A stretch of 64,000 nucleotides of DNA, taken from contig NC_135137.1 of the NCBI RefSeq assembly GCF_051014445.1, forward strand, positions 28,955,501 through 29,019,500, read 5' to 3'. This document shows, piece after piece, positions 12,440-25,300 of the stretch (positions are counted from its first letter, which is position 1; each line of letters opens with the position of its first letter). Under the pieces are notes generated by a model, which saw only the letters and a program-made list of their open reading frames with translations, made no database searches and was not told the DNA's origin. The translations under genes were made by a program, and so were the position numbers. Source of the DNA: Colletes latitarsis (Eukaryota; Arthropoda; Insecta; Hymenoptera; Colletidae).

Positions 12440-13400
12440 TATCAGCCACAGTGTCGGTGACAAAAGTATCTTCCTCTGGAAGCCTACATTTCCTAATGGA
12501 AACCTCAACAAAGAAATTTCAGTACTTGCACTCGATTTATTCCAAGATGCGCGTCGCAGCGAGAAGTCTAGGAAAGGATAGAAATGGAATAAGAACAGCA
12601 CGGTGGAAATTACATTTCGAAAATGAAGAAACAAAAGGACGAAAGGCTAGAGAGGCAGAAGGTGGAAAATTAGGTGCGAAGAGAGTCGCTCAAAGGGACG
12701 AAAGTGGCGAAGCGCGCGGCAACAGGGACCGGAACAAAAATACTGGGAAATGTGAAGAAGCAGAAGTCGTAGACGATGGACGCAAGGTGAACCGTAAAAG
12801 AAAAACAAGCACGAACGAAACCAACCGCGTAAGGGAAGAAAGATTCAAACGCGGGAAATCGAATGGACGCGTGGGTGGCGCGGAATGGCGCACGCACGGA
12901 TCAAAAATAAGAAAGAAAAATCGTAAAGAGATACCGGGGAACGAACGGTAACGAGGAAGAGGAATCAGGTGGAACCAAAGGACGATGGTGTCCAGGGTGG
13001 AACGAAGAGGATCCCTCGTCTTTGTCTCTCGAAGGTTTGCTTGTGGTGTATGTTTCCCTAGTCAGAGCACGAGCGACGTAATTGTGAGGGTGGCGAAGAA
13101 GGGCGTGCAGGGCAGAGGCTGCTTGGTAGCACAGGTGCCGTGAAACGGGGGGTAAAGGAAGGAGGGTGTGGTTCTCAGGGCAGAGGGTGGAGTGCTGGGA
13201 ATCCGAGGTAGTTTGGTGGAGGACAAGAGAAACGGTCCTAGACAAGAGGAAGAGGGGCGGCTCATTAAACCACTCTCGTACTCGGATGGCATACGGGATC
13301 GGCAATAAAATCATCCCTCGATCATCAAGGTGATAAAAGCGTCGTCCATGACAAAGACGAGAAGGAATCACGCAACGGTCTTCGTTCGACTCTCGTCTTG
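12440..13400. other. GC-rich island with strand-asymmetric composition
   Basis: The plus strand is strongly purine-rich with many CpG. Overlapping open frames lie on both strands (12451-12951 plus, 166 codons from a GTG; 12901-13371 minus, 156 codons). The plus frame is mostly Lys, Arg, Glu and Gly, and the minus frames mostly Ser, Pro, Leu and Phe, as expected from composition alone. The first plus ATG is near 12497. No domain is recognised. It may be a regulatory or transcribed island, but no splice or promoter signal decides it. Confidence 0.5.
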
Positions 13401-13699
13401 GGTCTTTCTCCGTCTATGGCCACTTTACGACCGGACTGGGTGACTGTAACGTTACATTTATTGGTCAGACGAATTTAACCCTTTGCTTTTTCAAAACTGT
13501 TTCCTCGTATATCATGTAGTATTTTTAAACATTTTAGCAAAAAAAGGTATTTCAATCTACATATGATATGATTCGACGTTACTGTCAACTAAGGTTGCAC
13601 AGAAGACCTTGACCTTTACTTTATAATTAAAAATTTTGTAGATACAAAAAGCTTTTTGAAAGAATTGGTAGCATATACATGCAAAGTGTTATTTTTAGA

Positions 13700-14452
13700 C
13701 GAAATTAAAAAATTTCAAATCATACGAAAAAAATTATATTTAATCACAGGGGTCAATTACAAGCATTTTTGATGAATAGACGTACCCCGAAATCCTACGC
13801 ACTTTCGAGAAAAAAATTCTTTACCGAAAGTCTAATGTGAGGCCAGAAATGCTTCCCTGAAATTTCATGCGAATATTTAAAATGTCATAACTCCTGAACG
13901 GATTGGACAATTTTAATGTTTCAAAATGCAAACAACGCGTATTTTAGTAAAGAATATGTAGAAATTCTAACAATATTGAAAAAGTTGTTCCTTGACACTG
14001 TGAAGTGAGAAAAACCACCTAAAATTGGTACAATTTTCAAACAGCCATAACTCCTACAATAGTGAATGTATCTCATTGAAATTTTTTCTTGAAGTAGAGC
14101 TCAAAGGTACCTACACGAAAGTATTAGACAACTTTTCTGTAAAGCGTCAAACAAATTTACTAAAAATGAAAAACATATTTTTAAGAAAAATCGACAAGGG
14201 GGTAGATGCCCAAATTTTTCAGCGACATTGAAAAGTTTCAAATTATTTTCGGTTGTGGGCGTCAATTCTAATCATTCCCGGTGAATAGACCTACCCTCGA
14301 AATCCTACGCACTTTCGAGAAAAAAATTCAATTCGAGCGTAACTTTAAACGTTAGTAACTTTTTAACGAAGCCTCGATCAACAAATCAGTATTCTTGATT
14401 TTCGACTTATTTTGGCCTCTTGAATCTCCTACTAAAATTTTTCCTAGGAGTG
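13700..14452 (+). mobile_element. TIR element family, copy C (left end missing)
   Basis: Family sequence starts abruptly inside a unit repeat (TTTCAAATCATACG, then AGGGGTCAATTACAAGC). It continues through a core with a plus-strand frame (14025-14231) and a second unit near 14230-14330. It ends with the inverted-repeat arm GCCTCGATCAACAAATC, TTATTTTGGCCTCTTGAATC, AAATTTTTCCTAGGAG. The last bases (GGCCGAACACCCTG) are missing and no left arm is present, so this is a decayed, truncated copy. Confidence 0.8.
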
Positions 14453-14940
14453 AATTGATTTGATAGAATTAATAAATAAATAAATAGAATTATGTGGATA
14501 ACTTAAACATTTCTTTATCAGAGTTTAGTTTCTATTATTTACCTTGGATGCTGAAGTATTCTTTGAACTACTTTTGAAGTTTATGTTCAGTAAATTGCAA
14601 AAAAACTGACGTTATCGAATGCTTACAAAAGACTGATTTTACTTTACTATACATTTCTTTTTTCTAATTTTAATATCCTCTATCTCAACCAAGTTTCACA
14701 GTTCATACTTTCCTTATAACTTCTTAACAAAGCATTTATGGATTTTTTGTTGTATTACATTTTAGTCTTACTTGTTGAACACACTGCTGAAGTATGTACG
14801 GAAAAATGCGGAACATCCTGTACATCGCGTAAAACCTTTACCACATTATTTGGATTCCATATTACGACACAATTGTTCGAAAAAAATAGGGTGTAGTTGT
14901 TACTTTCTTAAAGACTGATGTTTTTAGGGTGAAAAATAAA
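14453..14940. other. AT-rich non-coding DNA between copy C and the piggyBac remnant
   Basis: No gene is seen. A short AACATCCTGTA near 14810 resembles the terminal sequence of the common TIR family but has no partner. Confidence 0.4.
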
Positions 14941-15070
14941 TTATTCAATTTTTATTAAGTATGAGGACGATACTCGTAGACGAATCAACAAATGGCCACT
15001 TACTTTCCTCCACAATATACTAGATTTTATTGCCCATGCAGCCGGTTTAACATACAATAATAATGATATA
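14941..15070 (+). pseudogene. piggyBac-like transposase C-terminal fragment
   Basis: One plus-strand frame reads YEDDTRRRINKWPLTFLHN, followed by ILDFIAHAAGLTYNNND. The T-R-x-x-x-N-K/R-W-P-L-x-x-F-x-x-x-L-D pattern is typical of the C-terminal part of piggyBac transposases (usually TxRWP followed by a hydrophobic stretch, LD/ID and a small-residue helix). Only about 45 codons can be followed; upstream the frame runs a short way (about 14905) before stops. The fragment ends where the TTAA of the next short element begins at 15071. The family call rests on motif resemblance only. Confidence 0.6.
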
Positions 15071-15074
15071 TTAA

Positions 15075-15286
15075 CCCCTTAACGCTCATGCCCGAGTTTG
15101 ACTGCTTTGAAAACCAATATTTGTTTAATCTAACGGTTTAAAGGATAACAATATTTATTTTTCTTCAAATTATACGTTACATACAACATTGCAATTAACG
15201 AGAACCGTATTTTCATATAGCTTAGAAACAAATCCAATAAAGAAAAATCATTCTTAGTTAATCCGAAAACTATGAGCGTTATGGAA
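15075..15286. mobile_element. TTAA-flanked short TIR element (piggyBac-type MITE), 212 bp
   Basis: TTAA occurs at 15071-15074 and 15287-15290. Immediately inside are inverted ends: CCCCTTAACGCTCATG on the left and ATGAGCGTTATGGAA on the right, which match when one is reverse-complemented. There is no coding capacity. Exact TTAA flanks are the hallmark of piggyBac-type insertion, and transposase-like coding sequence abuts it on the left. Confidence 0.72.
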
Positions 15287-15436
15287 TTAAAGCAAAGTGT
15301 ACTAAAGAGACTAGTCACAATTCTCAATATCTTCCGCAAATATTACTAATATTGTCCACAATAACGACTAAAGGAAAGATCCTGCATAAACGAAAATGAA
15401 ATTTTCAGAAAAAATATATAAATAATCCACGTTATC

Positions 15437-16203
15437 TTAAACTTTACGCGCTGTACAGTCGAGCAACGAGTAAAACGCAATTAAAGCCAGTTTGAGTTCT
15501 CTAATCGGGAATCCTGCGTCGCTTGGGGGGGAAAAAAGTATTAAAGAAAAACAGAGAGCAAGGTCGAGACTCGTGGCTCGCGAGGCAAGAAAAATGGGGG
15601 ATAAAGTTCGTAGCCAACGATATTGAAGAAGATCGCAATCTCGATGGCCGGGACGCGTCACATAACAAAAAGCGTAAAATCGGGAATCGGTCTGAACTTC
15701 TTCCCCGTGATAGCCGCCTCCCAGCGACCCCTAAAGAAAGGGGCAAACTTCCGAGCAAAAGTTTCCCTTAATTCTGGCCGCGAGTCACTGGACGTACGTG
15801 ACGAGATATTCCCCCCGGCGTGTTCTTAGGACAACGGAAGGTTGGCTGCCTAGAAAGGACGCCAATTCCCCGCACCGTCAAGTCTCTGTCCTCGGAGACA
15901 GATGAAAAACGAGCGTCTGAGAAAGCCTGGCGTATGGTTGACCCATCCGAATGAGTAAGCCCTGTGACACTGAATGTAATAGTAGTCGGTTGCACGTGCC
16001 ATAACGCGGGTTCTCACAGTCGTGTTACTCTTTACCCCCAAACCCAGCGTCTATCTCGGCCAACTGGAATTGAAAAGTTCCAGGTTGAAGGAAATATGGC
16101 ACCACGAATCGGTCGTAAGCTTTACGAACTCTATACAACCACTACTTTTAGGACCTGTCAAACCTATCAGTGTTGTATGGTGAAATGGAGCTACAAAAAC
16201 TGA
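15437..16203. other. GC-rich island
   Basis: CpG-rich sequence with short overlapping frames on both strands (15437-15661, 15501-15758, 15523-15771, 15768-15995, 15964-16203). None shows a domain and all are under 90 codons. The boundaries with the AT-rich flanks are sharp. Confidence 0.45.
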
Positions 16204-17990
16204 TACTCAGGATTCGATAATAAGAAAATAGATCTAGATAGGACTGTTGAATATTTAACTAGAGAAATAAGCTCCATAGCAAATTGTGGGTATGCTAGTT
16301 TCCAAATTTCTGAAAACAAAGCTTCGATTTCCTAGACAATTCCAGGGATTTGGTCAAAGTGTTACACTGGATGTACTACGAGTAAGGAGAACGTAGTGTA
16401 AAATAATTTTTGAAACGATTTATGGAACTTTGCACATTTATTTACTGAACCTCAAAAGGAGAAACTATCCCTTAAAAATGATTTCAGACCCATATAAACT
16501 GTTTATTTCAGAGTGGTGAAGTTTTGGTGTTTAATGAATAATAATACTATCTGAGTTTGTAAAATCAATGATAATAATGTATAATAAATTTATGAGTACA
16601 ATAGAGCATAAATTCAATTGAACATTTTATTGGAATGCCAAAAAATGAAGTTCAGGACCTGGAGTCTGAGAGTTAATTGTTACCCTTACATACGGGTGAT
16701 TAGATAGCCTGACTCAATACTATTAGCTTATTAATATTCTTAGAATCTCCAAACTCCTATCAGTCGTATATGCACAAATTAAGATTAGTTAATAAGGCGA
16801 ATCTGAATAATGTTCAGCAACTTTGTGTATTTGTAGGCTTTACTAAGGTTGATTGAAACGTCTAAATAAATACGATTCGTGAGCATTGTATTCAAAAAGA
16901 AGGATTAAGGATTATGTGGTATCACGAATAAGTAGCATGTAAATAATTTCTGGTAATCTTTGCTTAAATGCAAGGTTCTCCAGAAACAAATTGACCAATC
17001 TGACCAAATTCAACTTGTAATTCATTTCAAAATTGATGTTTCAAACTCTCGTCAGTATCGTGAAGAGAAAAAAAGATCAGTCCGGGGTTAAAAGGAATGT
17101 GATACTATGAGAAGAATGTGGATAGTGTCGAGGAATTTTTGCTGAAATGCAGACCTTATGAAAGGGAACTAAAATTTCCGAGCCATTACGACTTGCAATT
17201 TTTTTCAAAATTGATTTCTCAACATACCATCAGTATTGTAAAATGAAGAAAAAATCGATCCTTAGTACGTGTAATAAAACCATGTTAAAGTAAACGACAA
17301 AAGCTTAAGTAGAAAATCCAACATATTTAACATAATTTTATAAAAATTTGCTCCGTATGTACTAGTTAGATTCCTCCCACGTATTATACAAAACGTTTCA
17401 GGATAAGTAGTATAACGATATATGGGATGATTCCATTTATAAAAATACATCCAAAATGTACAATGGAATTGTTTCGTATAAAGCTTTATTTTCGAGAAAA
17501 TCAGTTTTGAAATTTTTTGGGGAACGTGTACCTTTCATACAACTTGGCGCAAATGTGCTACGCGAGAAAACATAAGGCAATGGAGAAGAAACATAATCAT
17601 TTGTTTGCACGGTATCAGAGTTAATCTACCGAAAAAAGGGGAAGTTATGTGCAGGAATTTCTGAACAAATTTCCTTGTATGAGGGGATATTAAATATGTA
17701 CATACGTACACGTTGGGTTAGCACGTGGAAACGGAGAGTTGGTGTTGAAAAACAAATGCATAAAAAAATTGAGAAAAACGAGTGGTTGAAGGTGCATGAA
17801 AATGGTAGAGCGTAGAAATAAGACTGACAAACGAAATAATCATTGTGTAGATAAAAAAATAAAAAAGGTTCGACTCTTCGAGAATTGAATTACTTTTTAA
17901 GTCAATTCCAATAAATTTTTGTCACACTTCACATTTTTATACTTTTTTCGATAATAAGTTCAGCCTTTTCCGGTCTCTAAATCCCCATGT
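16204..17990. other. AT-rich non-coding DNA
   Basis: No gene is seen. It includes the diverged duplication listed at 16905-17275. Confidence 0.45.
16905..17275. repeat. Diverged tandem duplication of about 185 bp units
   Basis: TTTGCTTAAATGCAAGG, CTTGTAATTCATTTCAAAA, CGTCAGTATCGTGAAG and AAAAAAAGATCAGTCC recur in order as TTTGCTGAAATGCAGACC, CTTGCAATTTTTTTCAAAA, CATCAGTATTGTAAAATG and AAAAAATCGATCC. Two copies with many substitutions. Confidence 0.7.
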
Positions 17991-17991
17991 A

Positions 17992-19073
17992 CAGGGTGTT
18001 CGGCCACCCCTGGGAAAAATTTTAATGATAGATTCTAGAGGCCAAAATAAGACGAAAATCAAGAATACTAATTTGTTGATTGAGGCTTCGTTAAAAAGTT
18101 AGTAACAAAATTATTGTTAAAAATTATTAATAAAATTTGTCCACCTATACTGATTCTTTTCTCGAAAGTGATTAGGATTTCGAGGGTATATCTATTCACC
18201 AAAAATGATTGTAATTGACCCCCGCAACCGAAAATAATTTTTTCAGAATGAATTAAAAATTTTTTTTTTTTTTCGAAAAATTTAGGCACCTACCCCCTGT
18301 CAGTTTTTCTTAAATATCCTTTTTTCATTTTTAGTAATTTTGTTTGACACCCTACAGAAAAATTGTCTAATACTTTTTTATAGGTGCCCATGAGCTCTAT
18401 TTCAGAAAAAAGTTTCATTGAAATATATTCACAATTGTAAGAGTTATGGCTGTTTGAAAATTGGACCAGTTTTATGGGGTTTTTCTCATTTTGCGGGGTC
18501 AAGGACCAACTTTTCGAATATTTTTGCGATTTGTACATATTCTCTACCAAAATACGCGTAGTTTGCTTTTTTAAACATTAAAATCGACCAATCCGTTCAG
18601 AAGTTATGGTGTTTCAAAGATTCGCAAGAAATTTTGCAGTGACATTTCTGGCTTGAAATTATGTTTTCAGTAATGAATTTTTTTTTCGAAAATGGTTAGG
18701 ATTTCGAGGCTATGTCTAATAACTAAAATTGATCGTAATTGACTCTCGCAATCGAAAATATTTTTTTTAGAACGATTTGAAACTTTTTCTTTCGAAGTAG
18801 AATATTCCTGGTCTGGCATTATGTTTTTAATAATGAATTTTTTTCTCAAAACTGAGCAGGAATTCGGGGGTATGTCTATTCACCAAAAATGATTGTAATT
18901 GACCCCCACAACAAAAAATAATTTTTCCAGAGTAATTTGAAACTTTTGAATTTAATTTTTTAATAACTTTTCAACGAAGCCTCAATCGAGAAATTGATAT
19001 TCTTGATTTTCGTCTAATTTTGGCCTCTCGAATCTCCCATTAAAATTATTCCCAGGGATGGTCGAATACCCTC
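17992..19073 (-). mobile_element. CAGGGTGTTCGGCCAC TIR element, copy D (1082 bp)
   Basis: The left end CAGGGTGTTCGGCCACCCC follows TA; the right end GTCGAATACCCTC is followed by TATA. It has terminal inverted repeats of about 110 bases, unit repeats near 18150, 18680 and 18850, and one core. The core keeps an 86-codon frame on the minus strand (18290-18550) whose first codon is TTG; the first ATG is at codon 5. The terminal CCCTC instead of CCCTG is shared with copy J, suggesting a sub-lineage. Confidence 0.9.
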
Positions 19074-19099
19074 TATAATTCTATAAACTGTATCATCGT

Positions 19100-20370
19100 A
19101 TTTGTAAGTTTTCGAAGACCGTTCAACAAAACCTTTGTTCACTTGAAAAAAGCAGGAAACGGATTCAAATGTTCGAAAAGTCAAAAGAACATTGACAGTC
19201 GGAACGACACCCGTGTTAAACCCCAACTGCAGCGTGCAAAGAAACTTCCCGAACTCAAACAGACAATTCTCCGCGCGACAATACTTTGTTCCGCCCACCC
19301 GAAAGGAAGAACAATCGCAATTAAGTTTCCTACGATAAACTGCCCCCGTTCCCAAGAATTTTCTTGCAACCCCAGTACCGTTGTAGCGACTAACTCGCAA
19401 CAATATTCTAAGACCCAGCCGGTTCCCGTCAAATTTGAATTCACCTTCAGCATCCCCGACGAAAAGGGGGGGTGGTCGGAAACTAGTTCAGCGCCGGAGT
19501 CGCTCCCAACGACGGACCGGAATAAGAGGTAACAAAATGAAGTCGTATGTACGTGGAATAATCCGTTCCCGCCCGACGCGTATGATACTTTCCACTCCCT
19601 GGTAGCGTCGTGGACGCCTCTGGCGTCGCTCTACCTACCCCCTACACCAACCACCCGTTCTCTTCGTATGCCCTTTTTCAGCCTCGTCCCGGTGGCACGC
19701 CGCTTTCTGTTTCCAGTCTTTTCACGAGCGAGGAGAAAACAAACGGGACAGACAGGTTACAACGGGGCAGCCGTATAGCAATGCGAGAAGCAAACCGGGC
19801 GAGGCGTTGAGGTATTTATATTGGCTTCTCGAGGGCTGACAGTGATCTACTGGGAATTCGACCCGCTGTCCTCCTCTGTCCCTTTGTCTTTCCCGCTTTT
19901 ACGTGAGCATCGATGCTCCCCGGACTGGCTGGTGTTCCCCTGTTGCCGCGAGAGAGCGCACCAGAGTGGCTGGGTGCTACTTGGCGTCGATCTAATAAAA
20001 GCTTCGTTGATCCTAGGTGGTTGATAGCCGGATGGGGAGAGGCCAGCCGGCCCCCAAAGAGACGAAAACAAAGGGGTGACGAGTTGAGTGGGACGAAAGT
20101 GAAGACAGGCTATTAAGCAGCGGCGGGAGGGCATGCAAATTGATCGAGAAGAGCACACGAAACGGGATGGAGCGGGGGTGCAAGTCTATCGCGAGCTTTT
20201 TTTATTCGTGCTTTTACGCGCGACGACGTGTCGTGGATATCGAAGGGATCGTTATGAAAAATATGAGCTTGTTTTGGAGAGCTGGGCTTTCGTCCATTGA
20301 TTGCGACGCGATGAAATCGTGGGAGGAAGAGGGGTCTTCCTGACGCACCCTTAACCTTTTGCGTTTCCAT
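19100..20370. other. GC-rich island, the longest in the window
   Basis: About 1.2 kb of CpG-rich DNA begins just right of copy D. Many overlapping frames of 60-130 codons occur on both strands (19014-19403 minus, 19143-19532 plus, 19847-20158 minus, 20113-20370 minus). None has a recognisable domain, and opposite-strand frames cover the same bases. A CT-rich stretch occupies about 19600-19700. It could be a promoter region or an unrecognised exon, but no splice sites or start context decide it. Confidence 0.5.
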
Positions 20371-21250
20371 GATTTGGTTATTTCTGCTTATACTCTATAG
20401 AGTCTTCTAAGTAGTTGCTTGTTGTGATAATCAAAGTTAAATTCACAGTAGTATATTTGATTCGAACTGTTTTTGAAATTTTGAAACGCTCTTTAACAAT
20501 ATGACTGTCACGTCATTTATATATAGGTGATAGGATTTTCCCTTACAGAACTAGAAAAAATTAATTCTCGAGTTGAGATGTTGAGGGAAATAAATTTGAA
20601 TGAGATTTATGAATTTTAGCGAGGTTACAAAAATAAGTACTGGAACAAAGTTTATGTTATGTAGTTTAGAATGATTTAAAATAAAAATTTTAGTCTTGCA
20701 GAGTATTGTATTTTGATCTGGCAGTATTAATGTGCAATCCTTCCATTTGTATATTTCACAGATATATGTTTCTCTAGGCATACAATTTTTTTTTTTTTTT
20801 GTGAATATGGAACAATTACATTCAATCTTCTATCTAAATGATCTTTACTCGAACTGATAATGTAATATAAACAGAAATCGATTTAATCTTGTTTTGATTG
20901 CACCATATCACAAATACCAATGAAATAGTTATCATGTGTATACATTGAATCACAATATTGTAATATAACAGATATAATAGTACCAAATTCAATATAGGCC
21001 TAGTTGCAACAAAATACTATGTCAAATTTAGATCGACATATGGAAACACAAAGGATTAATTCTTTCTGTTTTACATAGACTAGTCGTGATACTGATGTTC
21101 AAACTATACGTATTATACGCGATTAATTTCCACTGAAAAGTGCCAACTTAACACTTATAATTAAACTGCAGATCTTTATACAAATTCATATCTTTATTAA
21201 TAGAATTAATGAAATGGGAGCTTTGTAGAGGATTTTAACTTATAAATAAA
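20371..21250. other. AT-rich non-coding DNA
   Basis: No gene or repeat family is recognised. A 14-base poly-T is near 20790. Confidence 0.45.
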
Positions 21251-21262
21251 TATAATATTTAT

Positions 21263-21585
21263 ATTGAATGATTAATATTAAATATTGATACTATAAAAAT
21301 TGAATATTTATTATTTTTAGATTATACAAGATTAATTTTTTTAAGTATTGTAATATTAATTTCCTCAGTAGTAATATTATATAAAATTGAATATATAAAT
21401 ATAGAGACTTTATTAAACGATTTATTTATTTAGTAATATTATTTGTAATTTCTATATGTTTAATAATTATAAGACCAAATATTTTTAAAATTATATTAGG
21501 TTGAGATGGATTAGGATTAATTTCTTACTGTTTAATTATTTTTTATCAAAATTATAATTTATATAATTCATTTCTTACATTTTTA
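21263..21585 (+). pseudogene. nad5: Nuclear copy of mitochondrial nad5 fragment (NUMT)
   Basis: With the invertebrate mitochondrial code (TGA = Trp, AGA = Ser, ATA = Met) the plus strand reads LDYTSLIFLS and SSVVMLYKIEY. After a one-base shift near 21400-21415 it reads RFIYLVMLFVISM and LGWDGLGLISYCLIIFYQN. The LGWDGLGLxSYCLxxxYQN block is the conserved signature of NADH dehydrogenase subunit 5, and the preceding segments match the expected order upstream of it. The frameshift, short length and nuclear repeat surroundings show a dead copy. The 3' limit is unclear: 21600-21670 has faint nad5-like pieces (PMNA..TSAVYL) that could be a further degraded continuation. Confidence 0.88.
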
Positions 21586-21659
21586 CATGTGCATTCTGTA
21601 GTTTTCTCAGAATTAAAATTTCCCATAAATGCATAAACATCCGCAGTCTACTTATAATC

Positions 21660-24560
21660 AATAACCTATTAAATCGTTGATGTGCTTATTAAAATATTGT
21701 CAATTAATTAACTAATCTTTACACAATTTTATGTTACATTGCGTTTCGAAGAATTTATAAAAGAAAACATTTGAATACAAAAACTTCAAACACATTTATA
21801 CGCCATATTACTATACTGAGGTACAATTCGTACATCTTCTAAATTATTTTCATCGTCGTGACACGTATAACACGATCCTAATATGTACTTTCTTTTTCCC
21901 ATTTGAATCTCCTTGTCGTTGCAAAAGATAAAATATTATGACTGATTTATTTAGTGCACTTTCGATTGCCAAATGTCGTAAAAATATATGGCTGTTATAC
22001 GTTTATCCTTTTCCAGTTTCGCTATTATTATTGATATATAGTAAACAGGCAGCAAGAGCAGCAAAATTTAGTATATTGTAGTAGAAATTTAGTAGCCATC
22101 CATTATTTCGTCTATATATACTCTATCGTTCTAACATTTGATTCTTTATGTCAACGGTAACTTTAAATCTGCTATAAAATTGAATAGTTTCTGGTTCATT
22201 TCTCTGAATTCTGTTCTCCTCACTATCAAAATACAGAAAGCTTCATAAATATTCAAAATAAAATCAATTTGAATATCATACAATAATAACATAAATAACC
22301 CATAATGATCAAAGTAAAAGAAGCGATAGTTACAATTAAAATTACATAAAAAGCTCAAGTACATATCATAATAATTCTCTTGAAGTACAAGCAGATTAAA
22401 TTAGTAAAATTTTTAACGATCAAATTTTCAAAGTTACAACTTCGCCAGACGAATAAGGCTATCGGAAGCATAAAATCCTCATCTTTAAAATGGCTTTCGT
22501 TTCAAGTTGGTAAGACGTGTTCGTTCCTGAGATACCATCGTTTAAAGTGAAACATAATTTTGAGTACTTCAACATCCCTCTCTCGCTCGCAGAATCGGAA
22601 CTCTCACTTGCACTTCGCAAACCTACCCCTTGCTTGACACCTGTGGGATAGGTAGTGACAGACGTTTGTTTGTTTCCACTATTACTATACTCACGACGTG
22701 CGTATTTTCACGAAAAAAACTGGGTCACAGAATTTCCATGAGTTTCAGGCTGCCATTAACGTTCCCTGCGTTTCGAGACCTGAATTTTAAACTCTTATAT
22801 TCCAAGAACCAGTCGCGATATCGACTTGAAACAAACTGTATTTTAAAAAGCACAATTTCGTGCTATCTTCAGTGAAGACATACTTCCAAAATTACGGAAC
22901 TTCTAATTATTCTACGTTACTCTCGTTAATTATTCACCGTAGATTACTTAATTACAAATATGTTTACAGATCGTATGCAATTAATTAAATGCTGTATTTA
23001 AATTTAGTATTGAATCGTTTAAGGAATTAAATTTTTCTTTGTGAAACAAATATGAAGACGAAGGTCTCAATTGTTTTTAGTTAACTAAATTTAATTTAAA
23101 TATTATCTCACATCGTGGAATGTTTCTTACATTGAGATCTGATATCTTTGCAAATTGTAAAGATTTGAAAATGTGTAATTTATACGTGCATTTCAAATCA
23201 CATTTATTAACAGAACGAGTCACAAGAAGCTTGTTTAATTCTACTGCAATTATTGCAATTTGATTACGATAATTATACTCGGTAGTTGATATTTTACCTA
23301 TCAATTATTAATATGACTCATTATAAATGCAATAGTTAATTGTTCAAGATTCTGCGAAAGGAATGTAAAAACAATGTTGCACCTAATTCGTGTTACGATG
23401 AACCCCAGTTTTTCATTTGAAATGGCGTCGATACTTTTAGTGGTCCGGTCACGGGCTAATGAAGATTGGTAGAACTCGCAACTAATTCTGATCGATGATC
23501 GTACGGACAGGTTGAGATTCAGACTGTGTATCTCTACTTTTAAAAGGCCAATTTGTGTCAGACGGAACTGATTTAAATTTAAAAATAAGATCTAACGAAG
23601 ATTTAATGTAAATGGTAGGTGTTTCACTTGTTACAAGTCACTTTCGTAACAAAGCTACATTAATTAAATTAGGGTAGAGGATAACGAAGATTTACGTAGA
23701 AAAGTAACGTGACAGTTTTTAGAGATATTTTTAAGCATCTCCTACAATCTTCACGTATACTATCCATTGAAAGTATTTAATCATTTGTTATACGTACATA
23801 TTACATTAAAGATTATTCTCGAACGATCCGTATAAGTTGAAAGGCACAACTACATTTTTTTAGTAAATAAAAATTACATTTTGTTGCACCGTGTGTAAAC
23901 ACTGTTACAGAAATCGTCTATATTGCTAATTAACACACCTTACTTTCAAATATAAAACAAAAAGATAGAAAAATATTTCTTACCACGTACAAATTTAAAG
24001 CTACTTTTTTTTACTATTGCTCAGGTATAATTACATTTCAAAAATTCCTCTTGCTTTCCACTGAGGCGTAGTTCAAAAATACTAGTCAGCATAGAAGGTT
24101 ATTCTACCCAAATGCATTAAAAATATAAGACTCTTCATACATACCTTCAGTAAGTAATCTATGGATAGTTCTATAATTCTTAATAAATTTTAATAGAATA
24201 TTAGTTTCACCCTATCCAGGTTTATTAATTCCAAATCGTATTTTTTCAAGTAATAAATAAAAACGGTGGTCATACGAAGTATCGGCGAAGCATATTTGTT
24301 ATTAAAATATTTTTTTTTTTTCTGCTTTACTTACTAAACGTTTATTTAAGTAACGCAAGCATATTCGTATCTTTGTCAATAAGAATATGTCTATACTAAA
24401 TAAGCAATTACCCAAAACAAATACATATAGTTTCATTAAATAGTCTCTCATTGTAAAAGAATGAAATATATAAATTCGAGGTTGAGTTCAGGATAATACT
24501 GAAAAAATACATTTAATCAAGCGTCACGGACTGTATAACGCGAGGCAATTTCAAAAGAGG
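21660..24560. other. AT-rich non-coding DNA
   Basis: No supported gene. A moderately GC-richer patch at about 22440-22870 holds an 81-codon plus frame (22630-22875) with no recognisable features. Confidence 0.45.
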
Positions 24561-24579
24561 CTGAAATTGCTTAAAAATA

Positions 24580-25300
24580 AAAATGTTGTGTACAAGTAAC
24601 GCGAGGCAAAAGAACTCAAAGCGGATCCTGCGATACGAATCCGAATTCAGCACACGTTTGATGCAATTTTCAAAAATCCCAAAGCAACCGAAAATTCTCG
24701 GTCAAAATAATAATTCGCGGCTCGTTGCGCCCAGCCACGTTCCAGGACGAGGATCGAATAAGAATATCGAATTAAAAAAAAAAATTGTTCGATGACGCGG
24801 GTGGATAAACGAGACAAGGCTCGCTAATACCAGCGATCCGCGGCGAAAAACAAGCTCGCCGCGTTGCGTGAGGCCGGATATATACGCGCGCCAGTAATTT
24901 TTTAATTGCGTTTCCATCGGACATTTTTATGGTCGACTATTCTTCCGGCACTATGCCCACATCCGGTCACACACCCAGCCCCCGAAAACCATTTCGCGCA
25001 GCCACCGGACAAACACGGTCGCGCGCTCGTGTTGCCTGAGCGCTACGAAATTAAATGAATCTGGGTTGCTTCACGACCGAACGAAAACATGCGGTAAATA
25101 CAATTGCTGCCCACCTTTTTCTCCGGCGCGTAGTGCACGGGACGACACCCGTACGCGCGTATCGAGCAATTTGGGCAGACTGAAATGTCAAAGGTCGCTG
25201 AGAATTATCGCAAAGAATACCGTTTCGGAACGTTTAGTACGGAAATAGGAGCCTCGTGGTTTTTTAAAGCGTCTGCCATCACTTCTGGCGACCTCTTTAC
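24580..25300. other. GC-rich island
   Basis: CpG-dense sequence with only short frames of 60-71 codons on both strands (24583-24795, 24702-24917, 25066-25248). No domain is recognised. Confidence 0.45.

Noticed and set aside
12451..13371. Large plus and minus frames (166 and 156 codons)
   Set aside because: The first begins at GTG. Residue content simply mirrors purine-rich or pyrimidine-rich strand composition, and no family is recognisable.
13465..13640. TTTAACCCTTTGC as another TTAA-type short element
   Set aside because: No matching inverted end followed by TTAA was found downstream.
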